Shown here in pieces: positions 47,657 through 56,641 of a stretch of DNA of 64,000 bases. The notes below the pieces were generated by a model. That model did not search any database and was not told where the DNA came from. It worked only from the letters and a program-made list of their open reading frames with translations. The stretch's first letter is position 1; the number at the start of each line of letters is the position of its first letter. Made by a program: the position numbers and the translations under genes. The stretch spans positions 248,001 to 312,000 of the forward strand of contig NZ_AQQU01000005.1 of the NCBI RefSeq assembly GCF_002210105.1. The letters run 5' to 3'. The stretch is from Oceanicola sp. 22II-s10i. GTDB taxonomy: Bacteria > Pseudomonadota > Alphaproteobacteria > Rhodobacterales > Rhodobacteraceae.

Positions 47657-48886
47657 TTAGCGGACCGGCTGCATTCCCCGGTCTGTCGCGAGCGCTCGGG
47701 TCAGGTCGGCGATGCTGTCCAGCGAGTGGCAGGCGCGGAAGCTGTCGACATGCGGCAGCAATGTCCGGATGCCCCCCGCCCGCGCCTCGAAGGCGTCCCA
47801 CCGCAGCAGCGGGTTCAGCCAGATCAGGCGGCGGCAGGACAGCGACAGACGCTCGGCCTCGCGGTCGAGTTCACCCAGATCGCCACGTTCCAGACCGTCG
47901 GTGATCAGCATCACCACCGCCCCCTGCCCCAGCACCCGGCGCGACCAGTCGCGGTTGAAGCTGCGCAGCGCCGCGCCGATCCGCGTGCCGCCTTCCCAGT
48001 CCGCCACCTCGCGGCCCAGCACGGCCAGTGCCTGATCCACGTCCTTGTGCGCCAGCGCGCGCGTGACGTTGGTCAGCCGCGTGCCGAAGGTGAAGGCATG
48101 CACGCGGCTCCAGCCGGAATTCGGCGTCCACGTCAGGGCGTGCAGGAAATGCATCATAATCCGGCTGTAGACGGACATCGACCCCGACACGTCGCACAGC
48201 ACCACCAGCGCGGGCGGGCGGGTGCCGGGACGGCGCAGCAGCAGGCGCTCGACCTCGCCCCCCTTGCGCATCGACCGGCGCAGCATCCGGCCCACGTCGG
48301 GCCGCCGCCCCTGCGGTGCGGAGACCGTGCGCCGGGTCCGCAGCGGCGGCGCGGGCAGCACGAGGCGGCGGATGGCGGCGGCGGCGGTCGTGATCTCGTC
48401 TGCCGTCATCTGCTCGAAGTCCTTGGAGCGTATCTGCTCCGCCCGGCTCCAGCTCAGCGAGGCGTCGAGTTCGAGGCTCTGACGCTCCTGCGCCGGGACG
48501 GTGTCGCGGTCGGGCCGGTCCTGCGCCAGCGCCTCCTGCGCCCGGCGTTCGGCGGCCTTGGGCGGGCCCTTGTCGGCGGACATCGTCTGCAGCACGGGCA
48601 GCATGATCTCCATCATCTTCTCGATGTAATCCGGCGTGCGCCAGAACATGCGGAAGAGCTGGTGGAAGGTCTCGAAATGCTCGGGCCGGGTGATCAGTGT
48701 CGCACGAAGAACCCAGTAGAAGTCCTCGCGCTGCGTGAACCCGGCCACCCGCACCGCCTGCAGAGCATTGTGCAGCTGCGATGTGCCGACCTTGACCCCC
48801 GCCCGCCGCAGGGCATGGACGAAATGCGTCACGTTCTCGGCCAGCCGCCCGCCCGGCGCGATCTTTGGTTCAGGCGGCGAGGCCAC
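47657..48886 (-). CDS. coxE: CoxE-like protein with von Willebrand factor A domain
   Basis: 409 residues. An N-terminal helical part starts LAENVTHFVHALRRAGVKVG. The C-terminal VWA domain has the MIDAS-type motif VVLCDVSGSMSVYSRI (about residues 230-245), with the Asp-x-Ser-x-Ser metal site, and VMLITDGLERGDLGELD. CoxE and the CoxD AAA ATPase are known in CO dehydrogenase maturation, building the copper-molybdenum cluster in Oligotropha. Here they work with a form II enzyme, so their exact job may differ. It overlaps coxD by 17 bp. Confidence 0.93.
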   Translation of the reverse strand: MASPPEPKIAPGGRLAENVTHFVHALRRAGVKVGTSQLHNALQAVRVAGFTQREDFYWVLRATLITRPEHFETFHQLFRMFWRTPDYIEKMMEIMLPVLQTMSADKGPPKAAERRAQEALAQDRPDRDTVPAQERQSLELDASLSWSRAEQIRSKDFEQMTADEITTAAAAIRRLVLPAPPLRTRRTVSAPQGRRPDVGRMLRRSMRKGGEVERLLLRRPGTRPPALVVLCDVSGSMSVYSRIMMHFLHALTWTPNSGWSRVHAFTFGTRLTNVTRALAHKDVDQALAVLGREVADWEGGTRIGAALRSFNRDWSRRVLGQGAVVMLITDGLERGDLGELDREAERLSLSCRRLIWLNPLLRWDAFEARAGGIRTLLPHVDSFRACHSLDSIADLTRALATDRGMQPVR

Positions 48887-49781
48887 GCCGCGCCTCTTCC
48901 AGAATCCGCGCCGCCTCGGACCCGGCGATCCGCGCGATGTCGTCCTGATACTTGAGCAGCGCCCCCAGCGTGCTGGACACCAGTTCCGGGCTGAGCGTCA
49001 GCGCGTCGAGCGCGATCAGGCATTGTGCCCAGTCGATCGTCTCGGCCACGCCGGGCTTCTTGAACAGGTCCTCGCTGCGCAGCCGGGTGACGAAGGCCAC
49101 CACCTCGCGCGACAGGTCGTCGGCGCAGTCGGGAATGCGGGCCCGCAGGATCGCGACCTCGGTGTCGAAATCCGGGTAATCCACCCAGTGATACAGGCAC
49201 CGCCGCTTGAGCGCGTCGTGCACCTCGCGCGTGCGGTTCGAGGTCAGGATGACCACCGGCGGTTCCTCGGCGCGGATCGTGCCGATCTCGGGGATCGTGA
49301 CCTGGAAATCGCTCAGCGCCTCCAGCAGGAACGCCTCGAACGGCTCGTCCGTGCGGTCGACCTCGTCGATCAGCAGCACCGGCGGGCCCTCGGGATGCGG
49401 CTCCAGCGCCTCCAGCAGGGGGCGTCGGATCAGGTATTCATCCGTGAACAACTCGTCCCGCAGCGCCTTGCGGTCGGCGGTGTGCGTCGCCTCGGCGGTG
49501 CGGATCGCGATCATCTGCGCCGAGAAGTTCCATTCGTAGATGGCCGAGGCCGCGTCCAGCCCCTCGTAGCACTGCAGCCGGATCAGCCGCCGCCCGAGGG
49601 CCGCCGCGATAGCCTTGGCGATCTCGGTCTTGCCCACGCCCGCCTCGCCCTCGAGGAACAGCGGCCGCCGGAGCTTGAGCGCCAGAAACGCCACCGTCCC
49701 GAGGTCGCGGCCACAGACATAGTCCTGGCCCCGGAGCAAGGCGACGGTGTCGTCGATGCTAGTAGGGATATCCCGTGTCAC
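48870..49781 (-). CDS. coxD: MoxR/CoxD-type AAA+ ATPase
   Basis: 303 residues. The Walker A is in FLEGEAGVGKTEIAKAIA (about residues 42-59), the Walker B in VLLIDEVDRTDEPFEAFL, and sensor 1 in VVILTSNRTREVHDALKRR. It is a cytoplasmic chaperone-type ATPase that acts with the VWA protein CoxE. It is the first gene of the minus-strand cox unit. Its upstream space (49782-49941) separates it from a divergent AraC gene. Confidence 0.92.
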   Translation of the reverse strand: MTRDIPTSIDDTVALLRGQDYVCGRDLGTVAFLALKLRRPLFLEGEAGVGKTEIAKAIAAALGRRLIRLQCYEGLDAASAIYEWNFSAQMIAIRTAEATHTADRKALRDELFTDEYLIRRPLLEALEPHPEGPPVLLIDEVDRTDEPFEAFLLEALSDFQVTIPEIGTIRAEEPPVVILTSNRTREVHDALKRRCLYHWVDYPDFDTEVAILRARIPDCADDLSREVVAFVTRLRSEDLFKKPGVAETIDWAQCLIALDALTLSPELVSSTLGALLKYQDDIARIAGSEAARILEEARRGLAA

Positions 49782-49941
49782 AGCGTCCTCCCCGCCTGCT
49801 GGCCCAGTTAATCATCGCGCCCTGCGGCTGTCCATGACCGGGCTTTCATAAGGGCTTGCCGGACCGCGCGGCCCGCAATACCGATTGCGTATCCCGAGGG
49901 AGCCCGGAACGTCCGGTGTTCCGGCCCAGAGGTATCCGCCC

Positions 49942-50955
49942 ATGCTCATGCCGATGTCCGGCCGACTTTCGCTGCGCTCCATGGACCGTCAGGACTTTGA
50001 CCGGATCCGAAGCCTCGTGCAGGGCAACATCCTTTTCGACCTCGATCCCCAGACGGACGGACCCGCGCATATCGAGATCGGCGCGCTGATGTTTCCCGAC
50101 CTGCTGGTGACGGATGTCGCGCTGGACAACGTGATGGCCACCCGTCGGCCGGATCACATCGCCGCCGACGGCAATGACGATGTGACCCTGAACATCCCGC
50201 TGCAGGGGTCCGGGCTGATGACCTTTCCGCAGCGCACCGGCCCCTCGGGGGCCTTCGCGCTGGAGCCGGACGGACGGGCGCTGGTCATGACAAACGACGA
50301 GCCCTACCGCGGCACCTGCAGCCATGTCAGGTCCATCGTGATCTCGATGCCGCAGGCGGTGCTGGCGCCGCTGTCGCTGGACTTGGACAGGTTGCGCGCC
50401 GAAGGCGTCGCCCGTACCGCCGCCGTCACCCTGCTGGCGGACTACGCGCAGCTCGTCTGTCGTCAGGTCGATGCGCTGGCGCCGAACCTGTCGCGCCTCG
50501 CCTCGGCCAACATGCAGTCCATGCTGCGGATGATCCTGCAGGATGCCGAAACCCCCGAGGTCGACACCGCGCGGCAGAACATCCGGCTGGACACGATCAA
50601 GGAAGACATCCGCGCGAACCTGAGTTTCCCCATGCTGACGCTCGACTGGCTGGCGCCGCGTCACAACCTGAAGCCGCGCCAGATCCAGAACCTGTTCTAC
50701 GGTCAGGGCGAAAGCTTTTCCCGCTTCGTCCTGCTGGCGCGGCTGGATATGGCGCGACGGATTCTGGAAAGCCAGTTTGCCGAGACCCGGTCGATCAGCG
50801 AGGTCGCCCTGTCGAGCGGGTTCAACGACATCTCCTACTTCAACAACTCGTTCAAGAAGCTCTACGGGCATACCCCGAAACGGGTGCGCGAACTAGCCGT
50901 CGCACGGCGCAGCGCCCTGCATGCTACGGACGAGCCGGAGCAGGAAGCGGAGTAA
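49942..50955 (+). CDS. AraC family transcriptional regulator
   Basis: 337 residues from the ATG at 49942 (AGAGG nine bases upstream). The N-terminal about 200 residues are an AraC-binding-like domain typical of AraC_binding_2 proteins (FPDLLVTDVALDNVMATRRP). The C-terminal HTH pair is clear: LDWLAPRHNLKPRQIQNLFY and ISEVALSSGFNDISYFNNSF, then KKLYGHTPKRVREL. It is divergent from coxD and upstream of the autotransporter, with 89 bp to its start. Either could be its target; the divergent position favours cox. Confidence 0.9.
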   Translation: MLMPMSGRLSLRSMDRQDFDRIRSLVQGNILFDLDPQTDGPAHIEIGALMFPDLLVTDVALDNVMATRRPDHIAADGNDDVTLNIPLQGSGLMTFPQRTGPSGAFALEPDGRALVMTNDEPYRGTCSHVRSIVISMPQAVLAPLSLDLDRLRAEGVARTAAVTLLADYAQLVCRQVDALAPNLSRLASANMQSMLRMILQDAETPEVDTARQNIRLDTIKEDIRANLSFPMLTLDWLAPRHNLKPRQIQNLFYGQGESFSRFVLLARLDMARRILESQFAETRSISEVALSSGFNDISYFNNSFKKLYGHTPKRVRELAVARRSALHATDEPEQEAE

Positions 50956-51044
50956 AATCCACCAACCGTCCCGCCCAAGACACCCCGAGCCCGCGCCTCC
51001 TATACAGGCGCGACGTTTCAACAGGCGACAGGGTCGGACGGGTT

Positions 51045-54000
51045 ATGGGTCACAGGTCATTCGCGGCACGCAACGCGGTGTCTTTGCAGGCGTTTCTTAC
51101 GGTTACGACGGCCCTGGCCGCCTTGCCGTCGTGCGTCATGGCACAAGAAATCTGGACGGGCGCGGTCAGCTCCGACCTGACGGTCGACGGCAACTGGCAG
51201 GACGGATCGACACCGGTGCCGCCGCCCGGCGGCACGACCTTCACCGTCGGCAATTCGACCGACGCCATCGGGAACATGCCGGTCGTCACGACGGGGCAGA
51301 GCTTCGTCAGCCGGGGGCTCTCGATGGGTGGCCGGCAGGACGCCACGCTCGACATCCGGTCGGGCGGCACGCTGCAACTGGGCTTCGCCGGCGCGTCGGG
51401 CCGACTGATCGTCGGCGACAACGCGGGCCCGCTCGGGACCGGGCAGACGGCCCGCGTCAACGTCGAGGGGCTGCTGGACATATCGCAGGGCGGAACGGGC
51501 GGCACCGTGACTGTCGGAAACCTCGCGGGCGCGCAGGCCGAGATCGACATCCGCAACGGCGGCGCGATGACGGCGGGTTCGCTGTGCGTGGCCTGCGGCG
51601 ACGGGCCCTTCGCCGGCACCGGCACCGTCACGATCAGCGGTGCCGGGTCGCGGCTGGACACGCTCGGCAACGCCGGCCTGCGGGTCAGCGGCGCAACGAC
51701 AACCTCGGGCACCGGTACGCTGCGGATCCTCGACGGCGCCGAATTCCAGGCGGCTGCGGCAAGCGGATCGACCCTCGGGCACAACGGCCGGATCGAGGCG
51801 CGCGGCGCGGGCAGCCTGTTCGACCTGAACAGCGCGCTGAACCTGACGGGCGGCGACCTGACCGTCGCGGACGGGGCACGCGCGAACATCCAGTTCCTGA
51901 ACATCTCGAACGCAGGCGCCTCGATCGCCGTCGAGAACGGTGGCGTCCTGGCCTCCACCACGGCTTCGAGCTGGCAGATCGGGCAGGACGTCAGCCTGCG
52001 GGTCGCAGGCGCGGGCAGCGAACTGCTCGTGCAGGGGTCCTTGTCGATCAATTCCAGCAACATCGGTGCCCCCGTGGCCGACGTGGTGATCGAGAACGGC
52101 GGGCGCGTCGTCTCCTCCTCAGCCCAGGACAGCGGGCTCGGCTTTGGCGAGGCGCGCCGCGTGCTGGTGCGCACCGGTGGCGAGCTGAGCCTTGGCGGCG
52201 GGCTGGTGATGAACACCGGCGCCCTCGAGGTCGAGGGCGGCACCGCCACCATCAACGGCGCCCTGACGATGGGCAGCTTCTTTTCCGGCAACAGCCTGAC
52301 GCTGATCGACAGCGATTTCACCGCGACCCGGATCATCACGGGTGGCGGCACCGGGCCGGCCAACGTCATCAACCTGGGCGGCACGGCAGGCGGCCCCGCC
52401 GGCGCGCTCGGCACATTCGCCGTGGACGAAGTGCGCCTGAATCCATCGGGCGGCGGCGTGCCGGGCGAGATGATCCTGAACCACACCGAGACCGACTATC
52501 GCCTGTCGGCCACGATCGGCGGGTCGCAGGGCGTCATCCGTCACATCGCGGGCGACACGATCTACGATGCGCCGTTCAATCCCGCGATCCTGCCGGTGTT
52601 CCGTGGGGAACTAGCGATCACCGGCGGCACCTTCACAGTCGATTCCACCTTCGGCGAATCCGCGGCCCTGACGACCGCCACGGTCGCCAACGGGGGCACG
52701 CTGGCCGGGGCCGGATCGCTGAACGCGCGCACCGTCGTCACCGACGGCCGCCTCGCGCCCGGCAGCGACGGGACCGGCACGCTTTCGCTGTTCGGCGACC
52801 TGTTCCTGGCCGCGCGCGCGCAGCTCGACTACCAGCTGGGCGCGCCGGGCGGCGTCGCCGGCGTGGACAGCGACCTGATCAACATCGGCACCGGTTTCAG
52901 CCTGACACTGGACGGCACGCTGAACCTCGCGGATGCGGGCGGCTTCGGGCCGGGGCTCTACCGGCTGATGAACTTCACCGGGCCGCTGACCGACAACGGC
53001 CTCGACCTCGGCACGCTTCCGGCGGGGTTTTCGGCCAGCGACATGGCGGTGCAAACCTCCGTCGCCAACCAGGTGAACCTGCTGGTCAACGCCCCGCCGC
53101 CCCCGCCCGCCACCGCGGGCTTCCTCTGGGACGGCATCAACACCACCGCGAACAACGTGGTCGACGGCGGCAGTGGCACCTGGACCGCGACCGGCACCAA
53201 CTGGACGATCCTGAACGGCACCGCCAACGGGGCCTATGACGACCGGCAGCTGCTGATCTTCGCCGCGCCGGGCGGCGCGGTGACGCTGGACCTCGGGACC
53301 GGGGCGCTGACCGTGGACGCGGGACTGCAGTTCGCGGCGGACGGCTATGTCCTGGCGGGGGCGGACCTTGCGATCACCGACGACATGGTCCTGCGGATCG
53401 GCGACGGCACGGCGGCAGGCGCGGGCATTGTCACCACCTTCGCAAACGGCTTCACCGGGGCCTTCGACATCGAAAAGACCGACCTCGGCACCGCCGTCTT
53501 CAACGGCACCGGATCGGGCACCGGCGCGCTCGAGATCAACGCAGGCCGCGTGATCGCCAACGGCGCGCTGACCAACACCGACACGCTGGTGCTGGGCGGC
53601 GGGACACTGGGCGGGACCGGCACGCTGGCGGGCGCCGTCGATGTCCGCGCGGGCGGCACACTCGGCGCGGGCGACCCGCTGGTCGCCGGGAACCGGATCG
53701 GGACGCTGACCGCCGACAGCGCAACCTTTGCCTCGGGCTCCGTCCTCGCGGTCGAGCTGAACGACGGCGGCGCCACCGCGGGCGTCAACAACGACATCCT
53801 GCGCACGCGGGCGGCGATCATCAACGGCGGCACCGTGCAGGTCCGCGCGGCGAACGGCACCGACGACGGCAGCACCTACACCGCCGGGACGCGCTACACG
53901 CTGGTCAACGCAACGGCGGGCGTCACGGGCACCTTCACCACCCTGGACGAGAACTTCGCCTTTCTCGATTTCGCCCTCAGCTACGACCCGAATAACGTCT

Positions 54001-55088
54001 TCCTGACCTCGGTCGCGCTGACGACGCCCGGCGGCGGGTTCTGCCTGCCGGGTTACACGTTCAACCAGTGTTCGACCGGGAACGGGGTCGGCTCGCTCGG
54101 GTCCGGCACGCTGTTCAGCGCCGTGCAGGGCCTGTCCGCCGCCGAAGCGCCGCGCGCGCTCGACGCGCTGTCCGGCGAAATCCACGCGACCCTGTCGACC
54201 GCGCTGACCGAGGACAGCCGCCACCTGCGCGAGGCCGCCCTGTCGGCGGCCCGCAACGACGAGGGCCGGCGCGCATGGGTGCAGGTCTACGGCTCGGACG
54301 GGCATATCGGATCGGACGGCAATGCGGCGCGGGCGGACACGCGGTCGGCAGGCCTGACCTTCGGCCTGCCGCTGGTCGCGGACGGGCAGACGACGATGGG
54401 GATCTTCGGCGGCTACGGCGCGTCCGAGCTGTCGATCGGCGACACCCGCGCATCGTCCTCGACAACCAAGAGCTGGCACATGGGCGTCTACGGCCGTCAC
54501 AGCTGGGGCGCGCTGAGCCTGTCGGGCGGGGCCAGCCAGTCGTGGCACAGCATTGACGTCACGCGGACCGCCGCCTTCACCGGCTTCAGCGACCGGCTGA
54601 CCTCCTCGATGAACGGCCGAACGACGCAGGTCTTCGCCGAAACGGCCTGGCGGATGGAGGGCAAGGACGGCTATGTCGAGCCCTTCGCAGGTCTCGCCTA
54701 TGTCCGCACCGCCATCGACGGCAGCGGCGAAAGCGGCGGCGCTGCGGCGCTCACCGTGGCGGGGAGCCGTCACGACCAGCTCTATTCCACGCTGGGCCTG
54801 CGCGGCGGCACCAGCTTCGGGAGCGGCACGGGGCGCGTGACGGTCGACGGCGGGATCGGCTGGCGGCACGCCTTCCTCGACGTGACGCCCGAAACCAGCC
54901 ACAGCTTCGCGGGCGGTTCGGCCTTCGCGATCCGCGGCGCGCCCGCGGCGCGCGACGCTTTGGTGATCCATGCGGGGGTGTCGGGCAAGCTGTCGGCCAA
55001 GACCGACTTCAATATCGGGTATTCCGGCGCCATCGCCTCGGGCAGTGCCGAGCACAAGCTGTCCGGTATGCTCAAGGTCTCGTTCTGA
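51045..55088 (+). CDS. Autotransporter (type Va) with a beta-helix passenger
   Basis: 1347 residues. The signal peptide ends at CVMA-QE. Residues about 30-1015 form a repetitive passenger rich in Gly, Asn and short beta strands (GGTLQLGFAG, EIDIRNGGAM, VVIENGGRVVSSS), typical of a right-handed beta-helix. The autotransporter beta-barrel starts near residue 1065 (RAWVQVYGSDGHIGSD) and ends KVSF with a terminal Phe, as needed for BAM insertion. A Cys pair (GGFCLPGYTFNQCSTGNG) lies just before the barrel. Possible adhesin or biofilm factor, but no specific function seen. Confidence 0.92.
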   Translation: MGHRSFAARNAVSLQAFLTVTTALAALPSCVMAQEIWTGAVSSDLTVDGNWQDGSTPVPPPGGTTFTVGNSTDAIGNMPVVTTGQSFVSRGLSMGGRQDATLDIRSGGTLQLGFAGASGRLIVGDNAGPLGTGQTARVNVEGLLDISQGGTGGTVTVGNLAGAQAEIDIRNGGAMTAGSLCVACGDGPFAGTGTVTISGAGSRLDTLGNAGLRVSGATTTSGTGTLRILDGAEFQAAAASGSTLGHNGRIEARGAGSLFDLNSALNLTGGDLTVADGARANIQFLNISNAGASIAVENGGVLASTTASSWQIGQDVSLRVAGAGSELLVQGSLSINSSNIGAPVADVVIENGGRVVSSSAQDSGLGFGEARRVLVRTGGELSLGGGLVMNTGALEVEGGTATINGALTMGSFFSGNSLTLIDSDFTATRIITGGGTGPANVINLGGTAGGPAGALGTFAVDEVRLNPSGGGVPGEMILNHTETDYRLSATIGGSQGVIRHIAGDTIYDAPFNPAILPVFRGELAITGGTFTVDSTFGESAALTTATVANGGTLAGAGSLNARTVVTDGRLAPGSDGTGTLSLFGDLFLAARAQLDYQLGAPGGVAGVDSDLINIGTGFSLTLDGTLNLADAGGFGPGLYRLMNFTGPLTDNGLDLGTLPAGFSASDMAVQTSVANQVNLLVNAPPPPPATAGFLWDGINTTANNVVDGGSGTWTATGTNWTILNGTANGAYDDRQLLIFAAPGGAVTLDLGTGALTVDAGLQFAADGYVLAGADLAITDDMVLRIGDGTAAGAGIVTTFANGFTGAFDIEKTDLGTAVFNGTGSGTGALEINAGRVIANGALTNTDTLVLGGGTLGGTGTLAGAVDVRAGGTLGAGDPLVAGNRIGTLTADSATFASGSVLAVELNDGGATAGVNNDILRTRAAIINGGTVQVRAANGTDDGSTYTAGTRYTLVNATAGVTGTFTTLDENFAFLDFALSYDPNNVFLTSVALTTPGGGFCLPGYTFNQCSTGNGVGSLGSGTLFSAVQGLSAAEAPRALDALSGEIHATLSTALTEDSRHLREAALSAARNDEGRRAWVQVYGSDGHIGSDGNAARADTRSAGLTFGLPLVADGQTTMGIFGGYGASELSIGDTRASSSTTKSWHMGVYGRHSWGALSLSGGASQSWHSIDVTRTAAFTGFSDRLTSSMNGRTTQVFAETAWRMEGKDGYVEPFAGLAYVRTAIDGSGESGGAAALTVAGSRHDQLYSTLGLRGGTSFGSGTGRVTVDGGIGWRHAFLDVTPETSHSFAGGSAFAIRGAPAARDALVIHAGVSGKLSAKTDFNIGYSGAIASGSAEHKLSGMLKVSF

Positions 55089-55133
55089 ACCCGTGTCGGC
55101 GGGCGGGGCTTCCCCTGCCCGCGGACCTCATAT

Positions 55134-55934
55134 TCATGCGTCTCCGCCGGGCAGGACCGCGACATAGTCCGCCGCCCCCTCTTCCAGATGCGCCGCCCCT
55201 GCCCGCTCGGTAACCGCGACCATCGCCCCGGTCACGCCCAGATCGGCCAGTTGCCACGACACGCCGCCGCTGAACTGCAGATGGCCCTTGCCGATGATCC
55301 CCACGACCAGCGGTCCGCCCACCTCGACCGCCCCGGCGATGCGGGTGGCAAAGCTGCGGTCCCAGACCTCCTGCGCGCGGATGAAGCGGGTGAACTCGGG
55401 CGACAAGGCATCCGCGCCGCGCCGCTCCTGCGGGACGCCACGGGCGAGGTCGAAGATGAACCGGCGGTAGGGCTCCGACGACGGGCGCGCGGGTGTCAGC
55501 CCCTCGCGATCCGCCTCGGGCACGCTGTCCCAACCGCCCTTACCGACCTCGCGGACGAGGCCCCGACGGCAGTTGAGGCCGATCATGCGGGTCCCGGTGT
55601 CCCGGCAGAACCGGAACAGCGGCAGGTAGAGTTCGGCCGGAAAGCCCCAGACCTCGCCCCATTCCGCACGCTCCAGAAACGCCTCTTCGGACAGCCGCCC
55701 GGCGACCCAGTCGGCCAGCACCGGGTCGAGCCGGGCCGGGAACATCTCGAACCCCAGCACCACCTCGCGCCGCGCCAGCAGGCCCGCCGCGACGTGCAGC
55801 TGCCAGCGGTGGATGTCGGCCCGGTCATGCGTTTCGCCCAGCAGGACCACCGGCGCCCGGGCCATTTCGGCCAGCACGACGGCGTGGGGGACCACGGCAT
55901 CGCCGCCGGGCCGGTACCAGTGCGGCGCGGTCAT
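55134..55934 (-). CDS. ChaN-family (iron-regulated) protein
   Basis: 266 residues from the ATG at 55934, overlapping the preceding stop as ATGA. The ChaN/haem-binding Cj0177-like domain is recognised by VVLLGETHDRADIHRWQLHV, LGFEMFPARLDPVLADWV, GLVREVGKGGWDSV and the GIIGKGHLQFSGGVS end. The conserved GETH and GKGH/GxGH are family landmarks. In Campylobacter ChaN binds haem as a surface lipoprotein; here there is no clear signal peptide or lipobox, so it may be cytoplasmic. Last gene of the four-gene unit with the TonB receptor. Confidence 0.83.
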   Translation of the reverse strand: MTAPHWYRPGGDAVVPHAVVLAEMARAPVVLLGETHDRADIHRWQLHVAAGLLARREVVLGFEMFPARLDPVLADWVAGRLSEEAFLERAEWGEVWGFPAELYLPLFRFCRDTGTRMIGLNCRRGLVREVGKGGWDSVPEADREGLTPARPSSEPYRRFIFDLARGVPQERRGADALSPEFTRFIRAQEVWDRSFATRIAGAVEVGGPLVVGIIGKGHLQFSGGVSWQLADLGVTGAMVAVTERAGAAHLEEGAADYVAVLPGGDA

Positions 55935-56641
55935 GCCGGGGTGGCCGGGACCACCGCGACCTGCAGCCCGGTCGGCGCGCCGTCGGCATCCAGCGCGACC
56001 CAGCCCTCGGGCGTCTCGCGCCAGTCCGCGACGGCCCCGGCCTTGAGATGCAGGTGGAAGTCGCCGGTCATCACGTTGGCAAAGCCCATGGCCGGGCGCA
56101 CCTCTTCGATCCGGCCCCGCCACGACTGTTCGCGCCCGTCGAGGGTCATGCGGATCTCGACCTCGGCCGCCCCGGCCCGCAGCCGGTCGAGCAGGACGAA
56201 ACCGGGATCCGCCGACATGTCGCCCGTATCGTCGGACATCGACGGCATGCGTCGCTCCTTGGGCGCGATCTCGACGCGCGTGCCGGTGTCGACGGCGGCC
56301 ACGAAGGCCTCGGCCCCTTCCATGGCGATGGCGCTGAACAGGACCTCGTCGCCGTCCTCCTGAAACTCGATGGCGGGATAGAACTTGCCCCGCATCTCGG
56401 AACTGGTGTCCAGCACGATCCGCCGCACCGCCGCCGGATCGACCCGCGCGGTGTGCACCGGCCCGCCGAGGGCGAAGCGGTCGCCGTCCGCCGCCACCGC
56501 GCCGACGGCGCCGATGCGTTCATGCGTCGCGCCGGCGTGGCGCAGGACGATCATCACCTTCTCCTGCCCCGCCAGCCGGCCGAGGACCTGCGCCGGATCG
56601 GCGCCTTCCAGATGCCAGCGGCCTTTCTCGATCTCGGTCAT
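55931..56641 (-). CDS. HemS/ChuX-like putative haem-handling protein
   Basis: 236 residues, smaller than two-repeat HemS/ChuS (about 340) but larger than ChuX (about 165). HemS-like features are VMIVLRHAGATHERIGAVGA, the ALGGPVHTARVDPAAVRRIV segment, then IEFQEDGDEVLFSAIAMEG and NVMTGDFHLHLKAGAVADW. I read one complete and one partial repeat of the haem-utilisation fold. Such proteins bind, traffic or degrade haem in the cytoplasm. Overlaps of four bases join it to both the ABC and ChaN genes. The family call is moderate; it could be a related binding protein with another ligand. Confidence 0.55.
   Translation of the reverse strand: MTEIEKGRWHLEGADPAQVLGRLAGQEKVMIVLRHAGATHERIGAVGAVAADGDRFALGGPVHTARVDPAAVRRIVLDTSSEMRGKFYPAIEFQEDGDEVLFSAIAMEGAEAFVAAVDTGTRVEIAPKERRMPSMSDDTGDMSADPGFVLLDRLRAGAAEVEIRMTLDGREQSWRGRIEEVRPAMGFANVMTGDFHLHLKAGAVADWRETPEGWVALDADGAPTGLQVAVVPATPA

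Noticed and set aside
52611-55055. Minus-strand frame of 814 codons opposite the autotransporter
   Set aside because: Arg/Ala/Gly-rich antisense translation over a clear passenger and barrel; a shadow.
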